Shown here: positions 11,390-24,159 of the stretch, piece after piece
Numbering within the stretch: the stretch's first letter is position 1
Layout of the letters: each line of letters opens with the position of its first letter
Source of the DNA: Marsupella aquatica
Taxonomy: Eukaryota; Marchantiophyta
Reading direction: 5' to 3'
DNA length: 64,000 bases
Assembly (NCBI GenBank): GCA_973895155.1
Contig: OZ316894.1
Location: 23,684,001 to 23,748,000, forward strand
Translations under genes and position numbers: made by a program
The notes under the pieces: model-generated
What the model was told of the DNA's origin: nothing
Databases searched by the model: none
The model's input: only the letters and a program-made list of their open reading frames with translations

Positions 11390-12049
11390 AATGGCTGTAC
11401 ATAGTTGAGAACATGAAGATTAGTTGTACATAGTCGAAAGCCATGAAGATTCGGTACAGTGGCTCCTCTTCAATTAGTGAAGTGGAGGCAAAAAGGGGAG
11501 AGTTGTTGTAATGCAATCCCCTGAGACTCCTGTATATATGGTTGTCGCTTGTCTTGGTAATAAGACAAGATAGTATTTTGGCTTTTCATTTTTCATGTAA
11601 TATAGTTTTCCAGTATGTTTTAGAAGTGATTTACTTATCTTTGGAGTCCTATAGCGAGGAGATTAAATATTGCTTTCTGTGATAATATTTTTGCCGTCTG
11701 GCAAGTATATTATCTTTCATTGCGGCCTTAGGCAACTTAATGCACCCACTTTTCAGTACAGTGAATTGACAACATGGGTCCATACTTCTTGTCTAGAAAT
11801 TCTGTTCTCCCAGGGGTCTTGTACTGCTGTTTTAAGTACCCAGACACAAGTATGTGAAACATTCATTTGCTTCGTTTGCATTGAAGACAGGCCAATGCAA
11901 CAAAACAAAATGCCAAGTTTTCCTTCAGAGACTTCAATGGGTACCGATGTAGCTGCCCCGGTCCAAGTCAGGGCTAAACAATACATCACATTTGAGTGGA
12001 AGTTCAGAATGCGTTCCTTTCTCAGGTTTACTCCATGAACTGTCTTTTA

Positions 12050-12194
12050 ACTTCTTTTATTTCAAAATGCTTATATCGCAAAAGGTGTAATATGTACATC
12101 AAACTTCTTTTATTTCAAAATGCATATATCGCAAAAGGTGTAATATGTACATCAAGAACAAAGATGGTAATATGTACATCAAGAACAATGATGG
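12050..12194 (+). repeat. tandem repeats, 53-bp and 27-bp periods
   Basis: A 53-bp unit beginning ACTTCTTTTATTTC occurs twice (12050-12102, 12103-12155) with one mismatch. Its end, TAATATGTACATCAA, is then reused in a 27-bp unit at 12141-12167 and 12168-12194. Stepwise slippage best explains the nesting. Confidence 0.85.
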
Positions 12195-12315
12195 TGCGGG
12201 TACATCTGTCCCCCATCAGGCCTGCCTTGCAACAGAGACCCCAAAATTACTACGGCTGTGTAATATATGCTGAAGCAAATAAGCCTCTTGGTTCAAACAA
12301 AACCAATAAACGTTG

Positions 12316-12527
12316 TAGAATGGGCCAGCTATATTGTCTGGGTTTAGGGGTTCTGGGTTTAGGAGCTTGTAATTTATAGGTTGTAAATGAGTGGTTTGGG
12401 GTTTTGTCTTGTGACCTAAACATCTTAGAATGGGCCAGCCATATTGTCTGGGTTTAGGGGTTCTGGGTTTAGGAGCTTGTAATTTATAGGTTGTAAATGA
12501 GTGGTTTGGGGTTTTGTCTTGTGACCT
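12316..12527 (+). repeat. 102-bp direct tandem duplication with telomere-like words
   Basis: Bases 12316-12417 and 12426-12527 match with a single difference (position of CAGCT versus CAGCC). Each copy contains CTGGGTTTAGGGGTTCTGGG, close to degenerate telomere repeat. The near identity indicates a recent event. Confidence 0.9.
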
Positions 12528-12885
12528 CAGGTTGATGCGTGGGTCAACTCTGTGGTCACTGGCTGTGTAAAGTGTAAAGGGTAGTGAAAAGACATTGAGA
12601 GAGTTTACTTGGCTGTAAATTGCGAATTAAAGGCCCTGTAAAATATATGTACATAAGTCATAAATTGGTATTTCTTGGACATGTTGGACATTGAGGGCCT
12701 GAGTACCTACGTGACTTTGATTCAAAATATGGGTTTACTCGAGAGACTACTGGAAAATTGTTATTATAGGGTTACTGAACAGACAATACTGGAAAATTGA
12801 CTTTGTAGTCAATAATGTTCAATCAGTGCTTGAGCTTGGTATACAATGACCAAAGTCAATCAATAATATTCTTGAGAAGGTAGAA

Positions 12886-13165
12886 CAATGGCTATTTTGT
12901 ACATCCCTACCTGGTGAAAGTAAAACACTGCACTATTTTGTTTCTTAAGAAAGTAAACCAGGGACTCTTTTGCACTCCCCAAACCTGATGAAAGTAAAGC
13001 AATGCTCTATTTTGTACTCAGGAGACAAGAGGCCTTTTGAGCTTAAGGAAATAATACAATGCACTATTTTGTACTCCCCTAACCTGGGAGAGTAAATCAG
13101 TGCACTATTTTGTACTCTGGAACCTGGTGGAGAGTGGCTGTTTAAGACAAGAGGCCTTTTGACAA
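12886..13165 (+). repeat. degenerate tandem array around CACTATTTTGTACTC
   Basis: Five or so diverged units of roughly 60 bases share the words TGCACTATTTTGTACTC, AGTAAA and CCTGGTG. The phrase ACAAGAGGCCTTTTGA appears twice (near 13025 and 13148). It has no coding potential. Confidence 0.7.
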
Positions 13166-14693
13166 AAAGCTCAAAAGGACTACTGTAGGTGGTAAAAGCA
13201 ACGGGAAGTCTGTAATTTTGTTACTCAGAGTCAACTTCTCATTCATGGTTTTAGCATTGTTCCCCAAATTTTTAAACTTCACACCTCCAGTGATATGTTG
13301 CTGCCAATTCTTGGCCAGACCAATTGTGCATTGCCACATGGCATTGGACTAATCACGGGAACCTCAAGTTTGGTGCAGCAGTTCAGTTAACCCCATACCT
13401 GATGTGGGGGTCGAGATGACAATTATAATAGTTACAAGGACAGATTACAAACTCCGTAGAGGCTTACTCATCGTGCTCTTGCCATAATGTGCTGCTCGAG
13501 ACAAGAGGTCTACTGTAATACGAGCATTGCGTGTCAAGTCAGTTATCCTGGCCGTACCTGTTGGATCAACTGGGGGACAAACAATGGTAAGTGCTTGCAC
13601 GAATGAGCCAAAAGATTTTTGAAGCTGCTATATGGTGAATGCACATTTCAAATTTTGTCTTATTTAGATTTTTGTGTTATGTATTTTCATTTCAATCTGC
13701 CTTATCAAGGGGCAGCCTTTGTATTCTATACATTTTTAATTAATTTTTAGACCCCTTTAGTTTTAGGTATTCTAGAGTGTTTTGAACTTATTTTGGCAGC
13801 CCCCTTTCACACTATGTGTTTTCTTAGATATGAAACCAAAGGCTCCACCACCACGAGTGAGAGAAATGATGCTGAAGAACATGAATGCATAACCTCTTAA
13901 GTTCTCCTCATGTTTTTCTTTCCTAGGTTTATGGTTTTTATTGAAAGGAGTGTCATTCATACGGCACCCTGAGTTAAGTGCACACATCGTAGCATCGTTT
14001 GACTGTACCTTTTCTTGGTCACTGTGCTTTTCTTGGCAGACACTTTATTTATATAACAGCACTTCTATGCTCTCATATTTTATTTACTTTCAGATCACTA
14101 CAAGACAAAAAATAAAGCATGTTCCAAGATGAGCATGCTATATGGTAAGTGCTTGCATGAATGAGCCAAAATTGGGGACCTCAAACTAACTACAGCATTT
14201 TGTTAACCCCGTACCCGATATGGAGGTCAAGATGCCAATAAAATAGTTTGGACGGCAGGCTACAAATTTGAATCAATTGGGGACAAAAATGGTAAGTGCA
14301 AATCCCTCGGGAAATCCCTGCATGAATGAGCCAAAGTTTGCAAATGTCTAGACCACATCTGGAGATGCATAAAATATAGACAAAAGCACTCCACATCAGC
14401 ATTTTGGCCCACTGCTTGCCATGTAGGATAAGTAGACACCGCGTCTGAATGGGGACTGGAGTTATGCTAAAGTCAACTAGAACCATTCCACTCATTCTAT
14501 GGTCCAGATTTAATCTCAAGAGAATAAGTAGGAACAGGGCCCGTGTGGTGTAAAGCCACCCTAGTAAGAGCCAGTTTTAAAAAATTGTTTCTTTGTCTCG
14601 TTTGAAACCGACAATCTATGATCAGTTTTAGCCCCCACACTATTTATTTATATGTCTCCACATGCATTGGCCTTCGTTCATTCCTTAAGGAGG

Positions 14694-14820
14694 AGTTTGA
14701 ACTGGTGTCACCTTTCCCAATGAAACTTTCCCTCTTCATTGCTAAAAAGATGGAGAAGTTTGAACTGGTGTCACCTTTCCCAATGACACTTTCCCTCTCT
14801 CTTGCTGAAAAGGATATGCA
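14694..14820 (+). repeat. 63-bp in-frame tandem repeat
   Basis: A 63-bp unit starting AGTTTGAACTGGTGTCACC is repeated at 14694 and 14757. The period is a multiple of three, so the plus frame 14618-14836 shows the peptide FELVSPFPM twice. The frame is short (72 codons) and unsupported as a gene. Confidence 0.75.
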
Positions 14821-15089
14821 TGTGTCTAAGTTGTAGATTGACAGTAGTGTAGCCTAGTGGTGACTAGGTTCAAGCAAACAATGATTAACTAAAAAACAAT
14901 TGGCGCCCAAAAACAGTGGGCTGGAAAAATATGGGGCCATTACAAGAAATGGGGATGCAATTAAATTCGAGACAACATCTTGAAAAACGTCTTATGAGGC
15001 AAAAGGCGAAGTGCCCTGGAAAACGTGGGTTTTTAAAAAATAGCACATGTTTTGGCTAGTTGTTAACAAAATAATGGGAAAAATAGACT

Positions 15090-15235
15090 CAGAAAGCTTT
15101 TTGGTTGAGAATGCTTTCAGGGAATGTTTTCAGCAACCCTCTCTCTTGCTGACTGGATGGATGCACTGAAAGCCTTTTGGTTGAGATTGTTTTTAACAGC
15201 CCTCTCTCTTGCTGACAGGATGGATGCACTGTGTT
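15090..15235 (+). repeat. tandem duplication of about 65-75 bp
   Basis: The phrases CTTTTTGGTTGAGA, CCCTCTCTCTTGCTGAC and GGATGGATGCACTG occur in the same order twice (from about 15102 and from about 15170), the first copy being longer by about ten bases. It is non-coding. Confidence 0.7.
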
Positions 15236-15847
15236 GAAGTTGTAAAATTGACACTAGCGTGCTTAGGAGTAACTAGATTGATAAAAGAGTTTGGTTGGGA
15301 AAAAAATAAACGGCTACTCATGAAATCAATTCCACCCACAACAACAGTCTGAAAAGAATTATAGGAGGCAACTTTCCCGCCATTTCTGTTGGCTAGGTCT
15401 CAGCAGACCACTGGGAAAATAGACTGATGAACCTTTTTGGCTAGGAATTTTTTGTAATGGCCAGAGGCGTATTCTGGAAGCAAGTTGAAATATGCTCATT
15501 ATCAAAGGTCATGAAGTTATTTGATGGACCCATGAGTGATCCAGACCATTGATAGATTTGAATTATCAAATTATGCACCCAAGATCACAAGGTCCCATCA
15601 AACAACACTTCATTTTTAGGATCCATAAACAAACAGTTTGAAGTTAAGACTAGGGTAGTAGAGTCTCCCACAAAGTACAATGTGATCCACACTCACCTAA
15701 CGGTCAAATTGTCAGGGAGTGTTGGAATGTGTGCTACTGTATTCGCTGCTTCAGTCATTGAACAGCAACATTCTCTCTCTCTCGTGCTGTGCTCCATCTC
15801 ATTTTCCCATATGAATGTTTTATATGGCAAAGTTTTCGATGTACAGG

Positions 15848-16298
15848 AGATTCCAAGAAACGATCGCCCACAGTTAAATGTACTGCATCGATGAATGAGA
15901 TTTCTGAGCAATAGATCTAGAGTTTGATTCGTGTTTTATGAGGCTTTGCATTTCTCTATGTGAACTAGGGAACAGAGTTTTGAACGGGAGTTGTATTTTG
16001 ATGGGCTTTACATTTCTCTATTTTGAATGGAAACCTAATTCCCAGCCAATTCCTTTGGAGGAGTTCCCCGCCCCTCGCACTCCAATTTGCACATCTGAAA
16101 ATTCTAAACTCCAGAGTTTTAGAAGTACAGAAAAGTCCTCGAAACGGATTTCCCATAGTTGAATATACTCCATGAATGAATAGGATTTCTAGGGACAGAT
16201 TTAGGTTTTGATTCGTCTTTCATGAGCGTTGCATTTGACCTAGGGAGCAGATTTTCAACTGAGTTATACTTTCATCGGCGTTGCATTTCTCTTGTGCA
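15848..16298 (+). repeat. diverged duplication, two units of about 165 bp
   Basis: Bases 15848-16018 and 16136-16298 share in order a GATTTC...CCCA(C/T)AGTT word, ATGAATGA, GGTTTTGATTCGT or its variant, TTGCATTT and a second sub-unit ending GCATTTCTCT. Each unit is itself an approximate doublet. Divergence suggests an old duplication. Confidence 0.6.
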
Positions 16299-17794
16299 CA
16301 TATGATTATAGACATAAAAGTGTCGTTACAGTTTTGACGATCTGACTGAATGGAGGAAAAGGTAGGTGATACGATTGGCGAGGGATAGAACGACGAGGGC
16401 TGATGAACATGTGCTGAAGGACATTACTCACGCGTGCATGAGTTACCTTCATTATCTAGATAAATTGGAAACGTCTGACTAATGGACTGGCTTGGTGAAG
16501 ACTTGATATTTTCGAAGTCCCTTCTTATCAATTTTCCGCAGGAAGGAATCACATGTCAGTTTGGGCACCTGAGATTTTTTACACAAGGCGCAAGTTACGC
16601 TCAGATCAACATTAATAGATTGCTTCGGGTTTGCTAGGTTCTGATTTGGAGTCCCTTCGCAAGTCCAAAAAGGCTCCAACATGAAATGCTGAACACTACC
16701 TAGAGAAATAATAGACAAGGATAAAATTTTGGGCGTGCTGAGCTTCCTAAGTTAGCCATCATTTGGTGGACCTGCACCGTGTTCCCTTGAGATTTCCTGC
16801 ATGTACTCTGCCTCGCAGTGGCCACTGTGGGCAAGAAGATGAACCATGCATTAGGGGTAGAAGGAGATGGAGTGTCACACCAAACTGCGTTTGGTGGGTG
16901 TATCCTTATACCAGCGAGGATCCCACATTCTGGAGACTCACTCTTGCACGACACAACCGAGTATCCAACTTACACCTCTTTGTACATGACCTAACCTTGA
17001 CACGTCAAACATCAAAGTCTGGATTATACTCGTGCTTGGAATCTTCAATCATGTCTCCAGGAGTATCCACCCGCAACGCATACAAAACCTTTAGATACTG
17101 ACGCCAAATTTCATGTTCGGGTTTATCACATTCAAATGAACACCAAGCCACAGTAGAAACTGGATTCAAGTTCAGAGCTTGAAAGGTGGGAGACAATTGG
17201 TGCCTTTATTGACATGAACGAAAGGGAACACTGGCTCCTACGTGAAAAGCGAACATTCACAATCCCATTTTATTCAGCTTCACGAAAATATTTGTGCGTA
17301 AGTTTTAAATGCTTCAGAGAAAGCTACTCTCGCATGTGGATGAATTCGTCATGACATCACATCCCTTGCCTGGAACAGCCAAGATAAATTCGTGACTCAA
17401 ACCTCATCCTGTAGCCTACACATCGTAGATAACTGCTGAGAAATGTCATTTTGTGGGCAGTCCAGTATATAATGCTTTCCAACGCTCCTGCAGAGTACTT
17501 AAACCTTCTGCAGCGCAGTTAACAAAACGAAGAACGGCCCCTCTCCTTTGGTTGGAGAGGAACCGAGCAATATGTTTCTATTTTGCTTCTAGAACAGTCC
17601 TACATGTAAACGAATTATGAGTCGACATTTCGAGCACCATGCATCTATCTACCCATAGATAATCCTATGGAACCCAGACACGTGCAAAATTGAAATCTCT
17701 ACCGTTAGCAAAGACTGACTCATAGGATAGAGTGTGGTACTGATCATCATCTAATAAATCGAGCGACAATGCAACTAATAGATACTGCCGTACT

Positions 17795-20700
17795 TCAACT
17801 TTGTCTCACAGATATAGAATCTTTCCGTGGATCAGCACCAACCACCAGTACTAGTACTTCACTGCCTACCGCGGGCGTTGTAGGAAGAACAACACTGCAG
17901 CGAAAACCCACCTGTTCAAGTACGAAAAACGCATGACTAATTGCAGGCAATAATCGCACTCTTAGACTTCCAGCACTCTTCCACAAAATGACGACTGATA
18001 TACTAAGTGCACCTGAAATTGTTGAGTTTGGTCAGACAGTTATAGCCTTGGTCTTACTATAGCCTTTGAATTACCCTCAGATTTAAGTATCTCTTCAAGT
18101 TAGAGAATCGCTAAACAAGCATTTTTTATGTCTACATAGATCGGCTCAAGATCACGAGCTCATTCAATGACCCGGGAAGAGAACCAACCTCAAGAAGCAG
18201 AACAGACACTTCTCCACCTTTTTTGCATTGTAGAACAACCGCTGGGTATTCCCTATCCCTTGGCTGCCTTCGTAAATACTCAATTGTCCAGTATCGTACA
18301 GATGACGTTTGCAATTTTCGAGCATCTTTCGATCGGATGTTTGCCATTGCCATTTTGGCCTCCACATTGCCAGCAGAGAAGGGAGGCACATCTCGTCGCA
18401 TAAGAGCTTTGACCTGGGTAAGATTGTAAGAAGACACCTGGATCAGACGCGTATATTCCCTCGATAGAATTACCAAGAAAGATTGTCTTTGCCTTCCGTC
18501 AGAAAGATACATCGAGATTAATACAGCTGCAAAGAAATCTACCCCAATTACCTGCAATGTGTATTTCTAAACATTGATAAGATACATGGTCATACAAATG
18601 TCGATGCGAGCAGTTATCTCTAAGTAGACAGATACAATCTTGACCAGGGAAGTTTAAACCAAATCCTGTGACATCCAGAGGTTGTATGTAAATTCAGCTA
18701 CCTGTGCGTAAATCATCCTACACTAGAATTACAGGTAAGGAAAAACTGTGGTCAATGACAAGACCTGATAGTGACTTATAAGGTCAGAAAACCGTCGAAT
18801 AGGAGACGTGAATTGGACATAGCCAAGAAGTCCCAAGGACGCATGAGGTATTGGCTTGGTGAAGCTCATATCTGCACTTCCCAATAGGCGGCGCATTGCA
18901 AATGCTCGGCATAGGCCGTCTGGGATATTTTCTATAAGACGTTTTGGAAAGTCTGTTTGAGCTTGACCTCGGTAGGGTAAACATAGATTATTCTCTTCAC
19001 CAACTATAGATATAGCCTCCCCGCAGAGGATCATCATTTCTGCAACGAGCTGCATTGCTGGGATTGATTGATCCCTGACATCCAAAGTTATGGACGGCTC
19101 TATTGAATCAGGATCTTTAACCTTAATTTCTGGCTCAGGGATGTTAGTCAGAACAGCACCCTGCAAGAGAACAGACTAATTTAGAATGCTAACAAAAGCA
19201 AACTACATGTAAAACCAGAGATATAGAAAACAACGACGGACAGACAAGAGCTAAATGCAGTACAAAAGTAAAACAGGAAATCAGACGAAGAGGCAAAGCT
19301 AGTGCAACACCATTTGTCGTATACCAACGTGCAAATTCGTCACAAAACCTGGACTCGGAGCAGAGAAAAACCTGACTGGCACGCCACTTGGCACGGCAAT
19401 TTGCTGCTTCAGCAAGTAAGTAAAGCTCCGGCTCCTCTTCGATATGCATCAGAAGTAACTCAGTAACGTTGTCGTACGACAGTTTGTATGTTGGAAATAT
19501 TGTGGAGTTCATCACAGAGTATTCTGCAATGCTTTTTCATACCAATCAAAAAGCGTTAGATAAATTTTCACCAATGAGGCAATTCAATTCGCCAACTTTC
19601 AGCTCAAGGGCAAATCTAATGAGGTCATGAAGAGGGACTTGAAGCTACCTGCCCTCGTCGTTGAGAACAATAGCTACGGTTACCGCACAGCAATTTTGCC
19701 CCCGCCGAAGGCTCATTTGGCCAGCAGCTAGCTCGATTGGAAACATTGGTATGGTTCCTGTTGGTAGATAGATGGACGTCCCTCTAGATTCCGCTTCCCT
19801 GAATATATACAACATTACTTCTTATTACAATGTGACTATTGCACCGTACTGCGAAGGAAGTGTCAAGAAATCTATCATGCAACATTGAACATAATAATTC
19901 GAGATTACAGTCCGATATTTGATAGATTCTGCACAAACAGCATTTTGACATAGAATCTTCTTCGCAGACTAATTCACTTTTTTAGGTATAAGAAAGTTCC
20001 AGACATTCGCGCTGACGACCACTCACAACACTTGGGCTCAAAATCTGTAACTTTTCACGGCAGTTCAAATATTTGACAATAAGGCAAGTAGTACTAAGGT
20101 AGGGAAAGGGACCCACAGAGACCAGCAGCTAAATAGAGCCCTTGAAATGCTCAATGGTCCGTTTAGAGCCATCAAAATCAGCTTCATAATACTAGCCAAG
20201 GATAGAGTAGTACAATAGCCGCTAAACCACTCCAAACCAACACATACACTACTTTCGATGTAAATGAGTAACCCCTCAAACATCCCAGCTCCCCAGTCAA
20301 GATGCTGATGCACACCTAGTGAGTAGATGATTTTGCTGTAGCCAGCGAGTAGGATCAGCAACATGAATCCAGACTTTTATTCGGCCATCGGGAAGCCTTT
20401 CTGCACTGAGACCGTCGTCGATCTGCAACCAACCAATGGCCACAATGCTGAAGAAGACGACATTTCAACCAGAAAAGACAAAATGTGACTCTTGTGACAT
20501 TGCAGGTTTTGAACTTCAGTAAGGAAATGTAAAACAGCAGCCCTTTCTGTTCGGCAAAAACACTCTGACAGCCAGTCCAATTTCCAAGACTCTAGCGTTG
20601 TACAAAGTCCACACTGCATGCTCAGTTCTCTGCTAAGACCATGTGTCATTACCTCATCTGTATCGTCCGAGTCGATGGTGTAGACTTTCATTGCTGTTAA

Positions 20701-23700
20701 GTCCACACGATTGTCCTGCCAGTACAAAAAGTCAGCTAAGAAGATTGGTCACCCAAATGTATAATTGTCCGAACCAGAAAAAAACGTAGGAATATAGTAA
20801 GAAGATATCATATGCGCGAGAAGTTACTTACCACATCTGGGTCAATTGGAGGAGTTTCACACAATTGCTCTACAGCTGCAATGTGCTCCGTGGCAAACTC
20901 CACCAGGTTCGTCATCTTTAAAAGGTCAACATTGACGTGGAGAGGAAATACACCCATCCCGATCAAAAGATTGACAGCAACTGCAGGATGCTTCGGGAGG
21001 CCCATGATGTCAATCACCTGTATTCCCCACATGAGTCAACCTTAGTATAGCTGACTGCCATAGACAAGAACAGTTGAAGCTATTGACAATACATCTGCCT
21101 TCCCAAACTTTGCTGCTATCTTCTCGGCTGAAGGATTTCCACTGAGTTCTGATGGAACGTTCCTGTGCCGGAGAAGATTATCTTTCTAGCAATTTCGCAA
21201 ACTGAAGAGGAATGAATACAAAGGATATGCATACCTCCTCTGCAGACTTCTTTTGAGCTGGACCTGGACGTGGACTCAACGCGTAGGCTTTTAGCGACTC
21301 AGTACGATCGTGGAAACTGTCTTCATGCCATCTACTCTCAGCAGGTTTGTCGTGCTGAGGACACTTGAGCGACAATTTTATTGCCTTCACATATGAGACT
21401 AACTGTTCATGGGCCTTCTCTTCTGCTAACCGCTTCTGCTCCAGCTCCCGCACCTTTTGAAAATTTGAAGAATAACAGACTTGAGTTGGAACGCCTTAGA
21501 TGAATCATCCAAGAAGCAAGAATATAGTCATCAGCTTAAAAACCTTATGAAAACTGTCATGAAGCATTTTGGAAATGTCTGCACTAGAAAAAAACCTTTC
21601 TACATCTGTGTTCTTTTTCCGTTTTCTTGTTTGCAGAGAAAGAACCTATAACGGAGAAGACTGGTTAGCTGTTCAACCTGAGGAGGAGTGCGAGGCTCAT
21701 AAACTGGAGTAAGACCTTTCTGCTTGCATCGAAAAAATAGTTGATTGCCAGACAACATTCGGTGCACACTATAGCACTCTACTGGAAAGTCTTGCGAGTA
21801 TAGGATCTGCAAAGCATTAATATCAGCAACGACGATAATTCCAAAATGCTCATCTCAAAGATTTGACAATAAAAAAAAGAATTTGATAGTTTGTGACAAC
21901 ACTTGCATTCAGCATGCAATCAGACATGTAAACTTTGAACGGAAGCTATCGACGAAGTCAAAAGAGATCAAACAAAGCAATATAATTCTGACTGCGAACG
22001 CTAGTTACACTTTTTGGTCGAACAGAAAATACATGCTAATTAAACTTTTTGGTTGGAGAGAAAATACGGAGGGCATTCATAGATTCCAAAACACCGTAGC
22101 TACTGGGGAGGAAGCATCCTCTAATAATGTACCTTAGCGAGACTTTCAGCCTGGACCTGGGTCACCTGCTCTGACAAGACTTCCTCCCACGCAAATTCTA
22201 AAAGCCCAAGGTCCTGTGGACATATTCCACAACAATTCACATCAATGATAGACAAAAGTTTGGGTTGCATGCCATATGCTGGATATTATACCGCTCTGAA
22301 GCACTTCCGAGTCCCAATTCTGTAAAACCATCTTATCACATATAATTCCCATACGTATATACGACCAGATGTTTAAATATCCTTTGCACGTTAGAAATGA
22401 TTGCAAAAAATCAACTCCTTACCCGCGTCTGGATATGACAAGGAAAACGACGAGAGGAATCTCTGAAGCAGAGATGTGGATTGTACCTGGAGATTCTCAA
22501 CCTGGCCCAAGAACTTTGCAATGTTACATGGTTCAAAGTCGTCGGGGTTTGGTACGAGAAAAGTGATTTGAGCGGGTCTGATGATATGTGTGTTCCCACT
22601 CTGTAACGATACAACGCCAAAGACTGATTCATTAGAGGAGAGCAACAGCTTCACCAACCAGACCGCACGTATTGCAGACATCATGCACAAAATTCTTCAG
22701 CTAAAATGTGATGGATTGTGAGAATAATTGACGGTCCTCGACACTCTTCTTTAGACACTTTACATGAAACTCCCTTTGCTTATTGCTTGCCCAATACATA
22801 GTCTCTCCTGTAATTTCGTGTGCAACATCTTGTTGAGATCCAGTCCACAGGCTCAATCACGTCATTCTGCTCTGTAAAGTCCCAAATTTATAAGGAGAGC
22901 CGAGCCCAACGGTTTAACAGCTTGACCTGGGCAAAAAGTTTGCTATGGATAATTTGGACATACAAACTGACCCGACCTGATCAATGGCAGTCCAATTCTT
23001 CTTGCCCTCCTTACTCTGTGCTACTGCAAGGAGAATTTTCCCACCCTCCCTCTCGAACTCCACCAGGGCTCCTTTCCTGAGAACCGCTTCAGAAACTCTG
23101 TTTGCCACAGCTGCATCCGTATGGCTAGTTGCGGAGTGGAACCTGAACATGCCCATACCATGACACAGAATACTCAATATCTGAGAGCAAAGCAGAAGGG
23201 CCACCGGCAGAGCTGATTACTCTGAAGTATCGTCTGACGCCAAAAGTCTCATCTATGCCCAGCATTCTTAAATAGATTTGTTCGAGCCAAGGCTTCCAGT
23301 CCTACTGTCCTTCGTGCTTCCAAATTCCAACTGGATGAGCGGCGCTTACAGCTACCTCAGAACACGACACGAAATTTGCATAGAAACAAATGTAAGAGGT
23401 GAGTTAAACCTCCGTTTCTGGATATTCTTTTTTCTAACCAAGTGAAAAAAATAGAATTTCGCACCTCTTTGGACGTTGCGATCCATAGATGATGCTTCCT
23501 CCATTCCAGCCGCTTGAAAGCGATACATAATCGTCCTTTCTCTCTCGTCTTTTCCATCCAAAACTAACCTGGCCATTGGCACCTGAAGATTGAATTTTAA
23601 AAGAGCTAAATCTCCCCCTGACTCTAGTACATCCATGGCATTCCCCTACAGTATTCAAGCTGCAGACAATTGGAGAGCCTGCTACTGCCCCACCATCAAA

Positions 23701-24159
23701 CCCCGACGCCAACGATCCTGCACACCTTGCGCTTAACCCTGCCGCATTGCCACCGCTGCTGCTAAAACTGCTAGAGCTATCGTCCAAATTCCTGACACGA
23801 GCTTTGAATGACAAATGCTCATAATTTGCAACTCCTGATCTTTGCCGCTGCGCAGAACCTGCGGTCCTGCCAGATTCCTCAAAAGCTGCAGCGACAGTAG
23901 CTCTCCAGGCGGCACGTCCGCCACACCGCCTTAAATTCGATAACATCTTCGCATTATTGGCAAGCCCTCCCTTCTCCTGCTGGTGCTGTTGACGATGATG
24001 ATGATGACTCCTCTTCCTCTGGCGAAACCCGAATGCCTCCTCCTTTCTTACCCGAGATACAACACGGCTACCACCACCGCCATGACCGAGTGAAGCAGTA
24101 CCAACAGAAGCAGAACGAGGAGCAGCAGGAAGGGAAGGTCGAAGTGCCACCAATGGCAT
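17795..24159 (-). CDS. RNR1: chloroplast/mitochondrial exoribonuclease, RNase II/R (RNB) family, RNR1-like
   Basis: RNR1 is a 3'-to-5' hydrolytic exoribonuclease that matures organelle rRNAs and mRNAs. Fourteen GT-AG exons join in frame: 23465-24159, 22977-23142, 22487-22600, 22133-22213, 21678-21806, 21235-21453, 20832-21017, 20653-20715, 20316-20422, 19649-19798, 19372-19531, 18765-19160, 18189-18413, 17795-17911. They total 2,808 nt, or 935 aa. The ATG at 24159 follows an in-frame stop. Residues 1-230 are Ser/Arg/Gly-rich with an HHHH run and fit an organelle transit region longer than in Arabidopsis RNR1. Next come an RNB-N region (KKNWTAIDQ, RPAQITFLVPN), the catalytic Asp cluster DSDDTDE/IDDGLSAERL, WIHVADP, YLPTGTIPMFP, MSLRRGQNC, LCLPYRGQ and GYVQFTSPIRRFSDLISHYQ, then a C-terminal S1-like tail ending SISVRQS. 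Key catalytic residues are present, so it should be active. Identity is firm; exon 1 extent and targeting are inferred. Confidence 0.93.

Larger units (their letters stand above)
9874..11490 (+). repeat. tandem duplication split by a LINE insertion
   Basis: A unit of about 115 bases occurs at 9874-9990 and again from 9991, where it is interrupted at 10015 and resumes at 11390-11490. Both copies hold the words GTACATAGTCGAAAGCC and CAATTAGTGAAGTGGAGGC. Within each unit there are two 30-bp sub-repeats (9880-9939 in the first copy). The second copy gives the pre-insertion state, so the duplication came before the LINE. Confidence 0.8.
11491..17794. other. intergenic, rich in local duplications; possible gene relic at 16440-17230
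   Basis: There is no gene I can support. Besides the listed repeats, 13370-13640 and 14135-14345 are diverged copies sharing words such as ATGAATGAGCCAAA and GGTAAGTGCTTGCA. On the minus strand, 17005-17196 (CSFECDKPEHEIWRQYLKVL) and 16479-16718 (CALCKKSQVPKLTCDSFLRK) have protein-like composition and could be decayed exons of one gene. I do not recognise the family and found no convincing splice chain. Confidence 0.4.
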
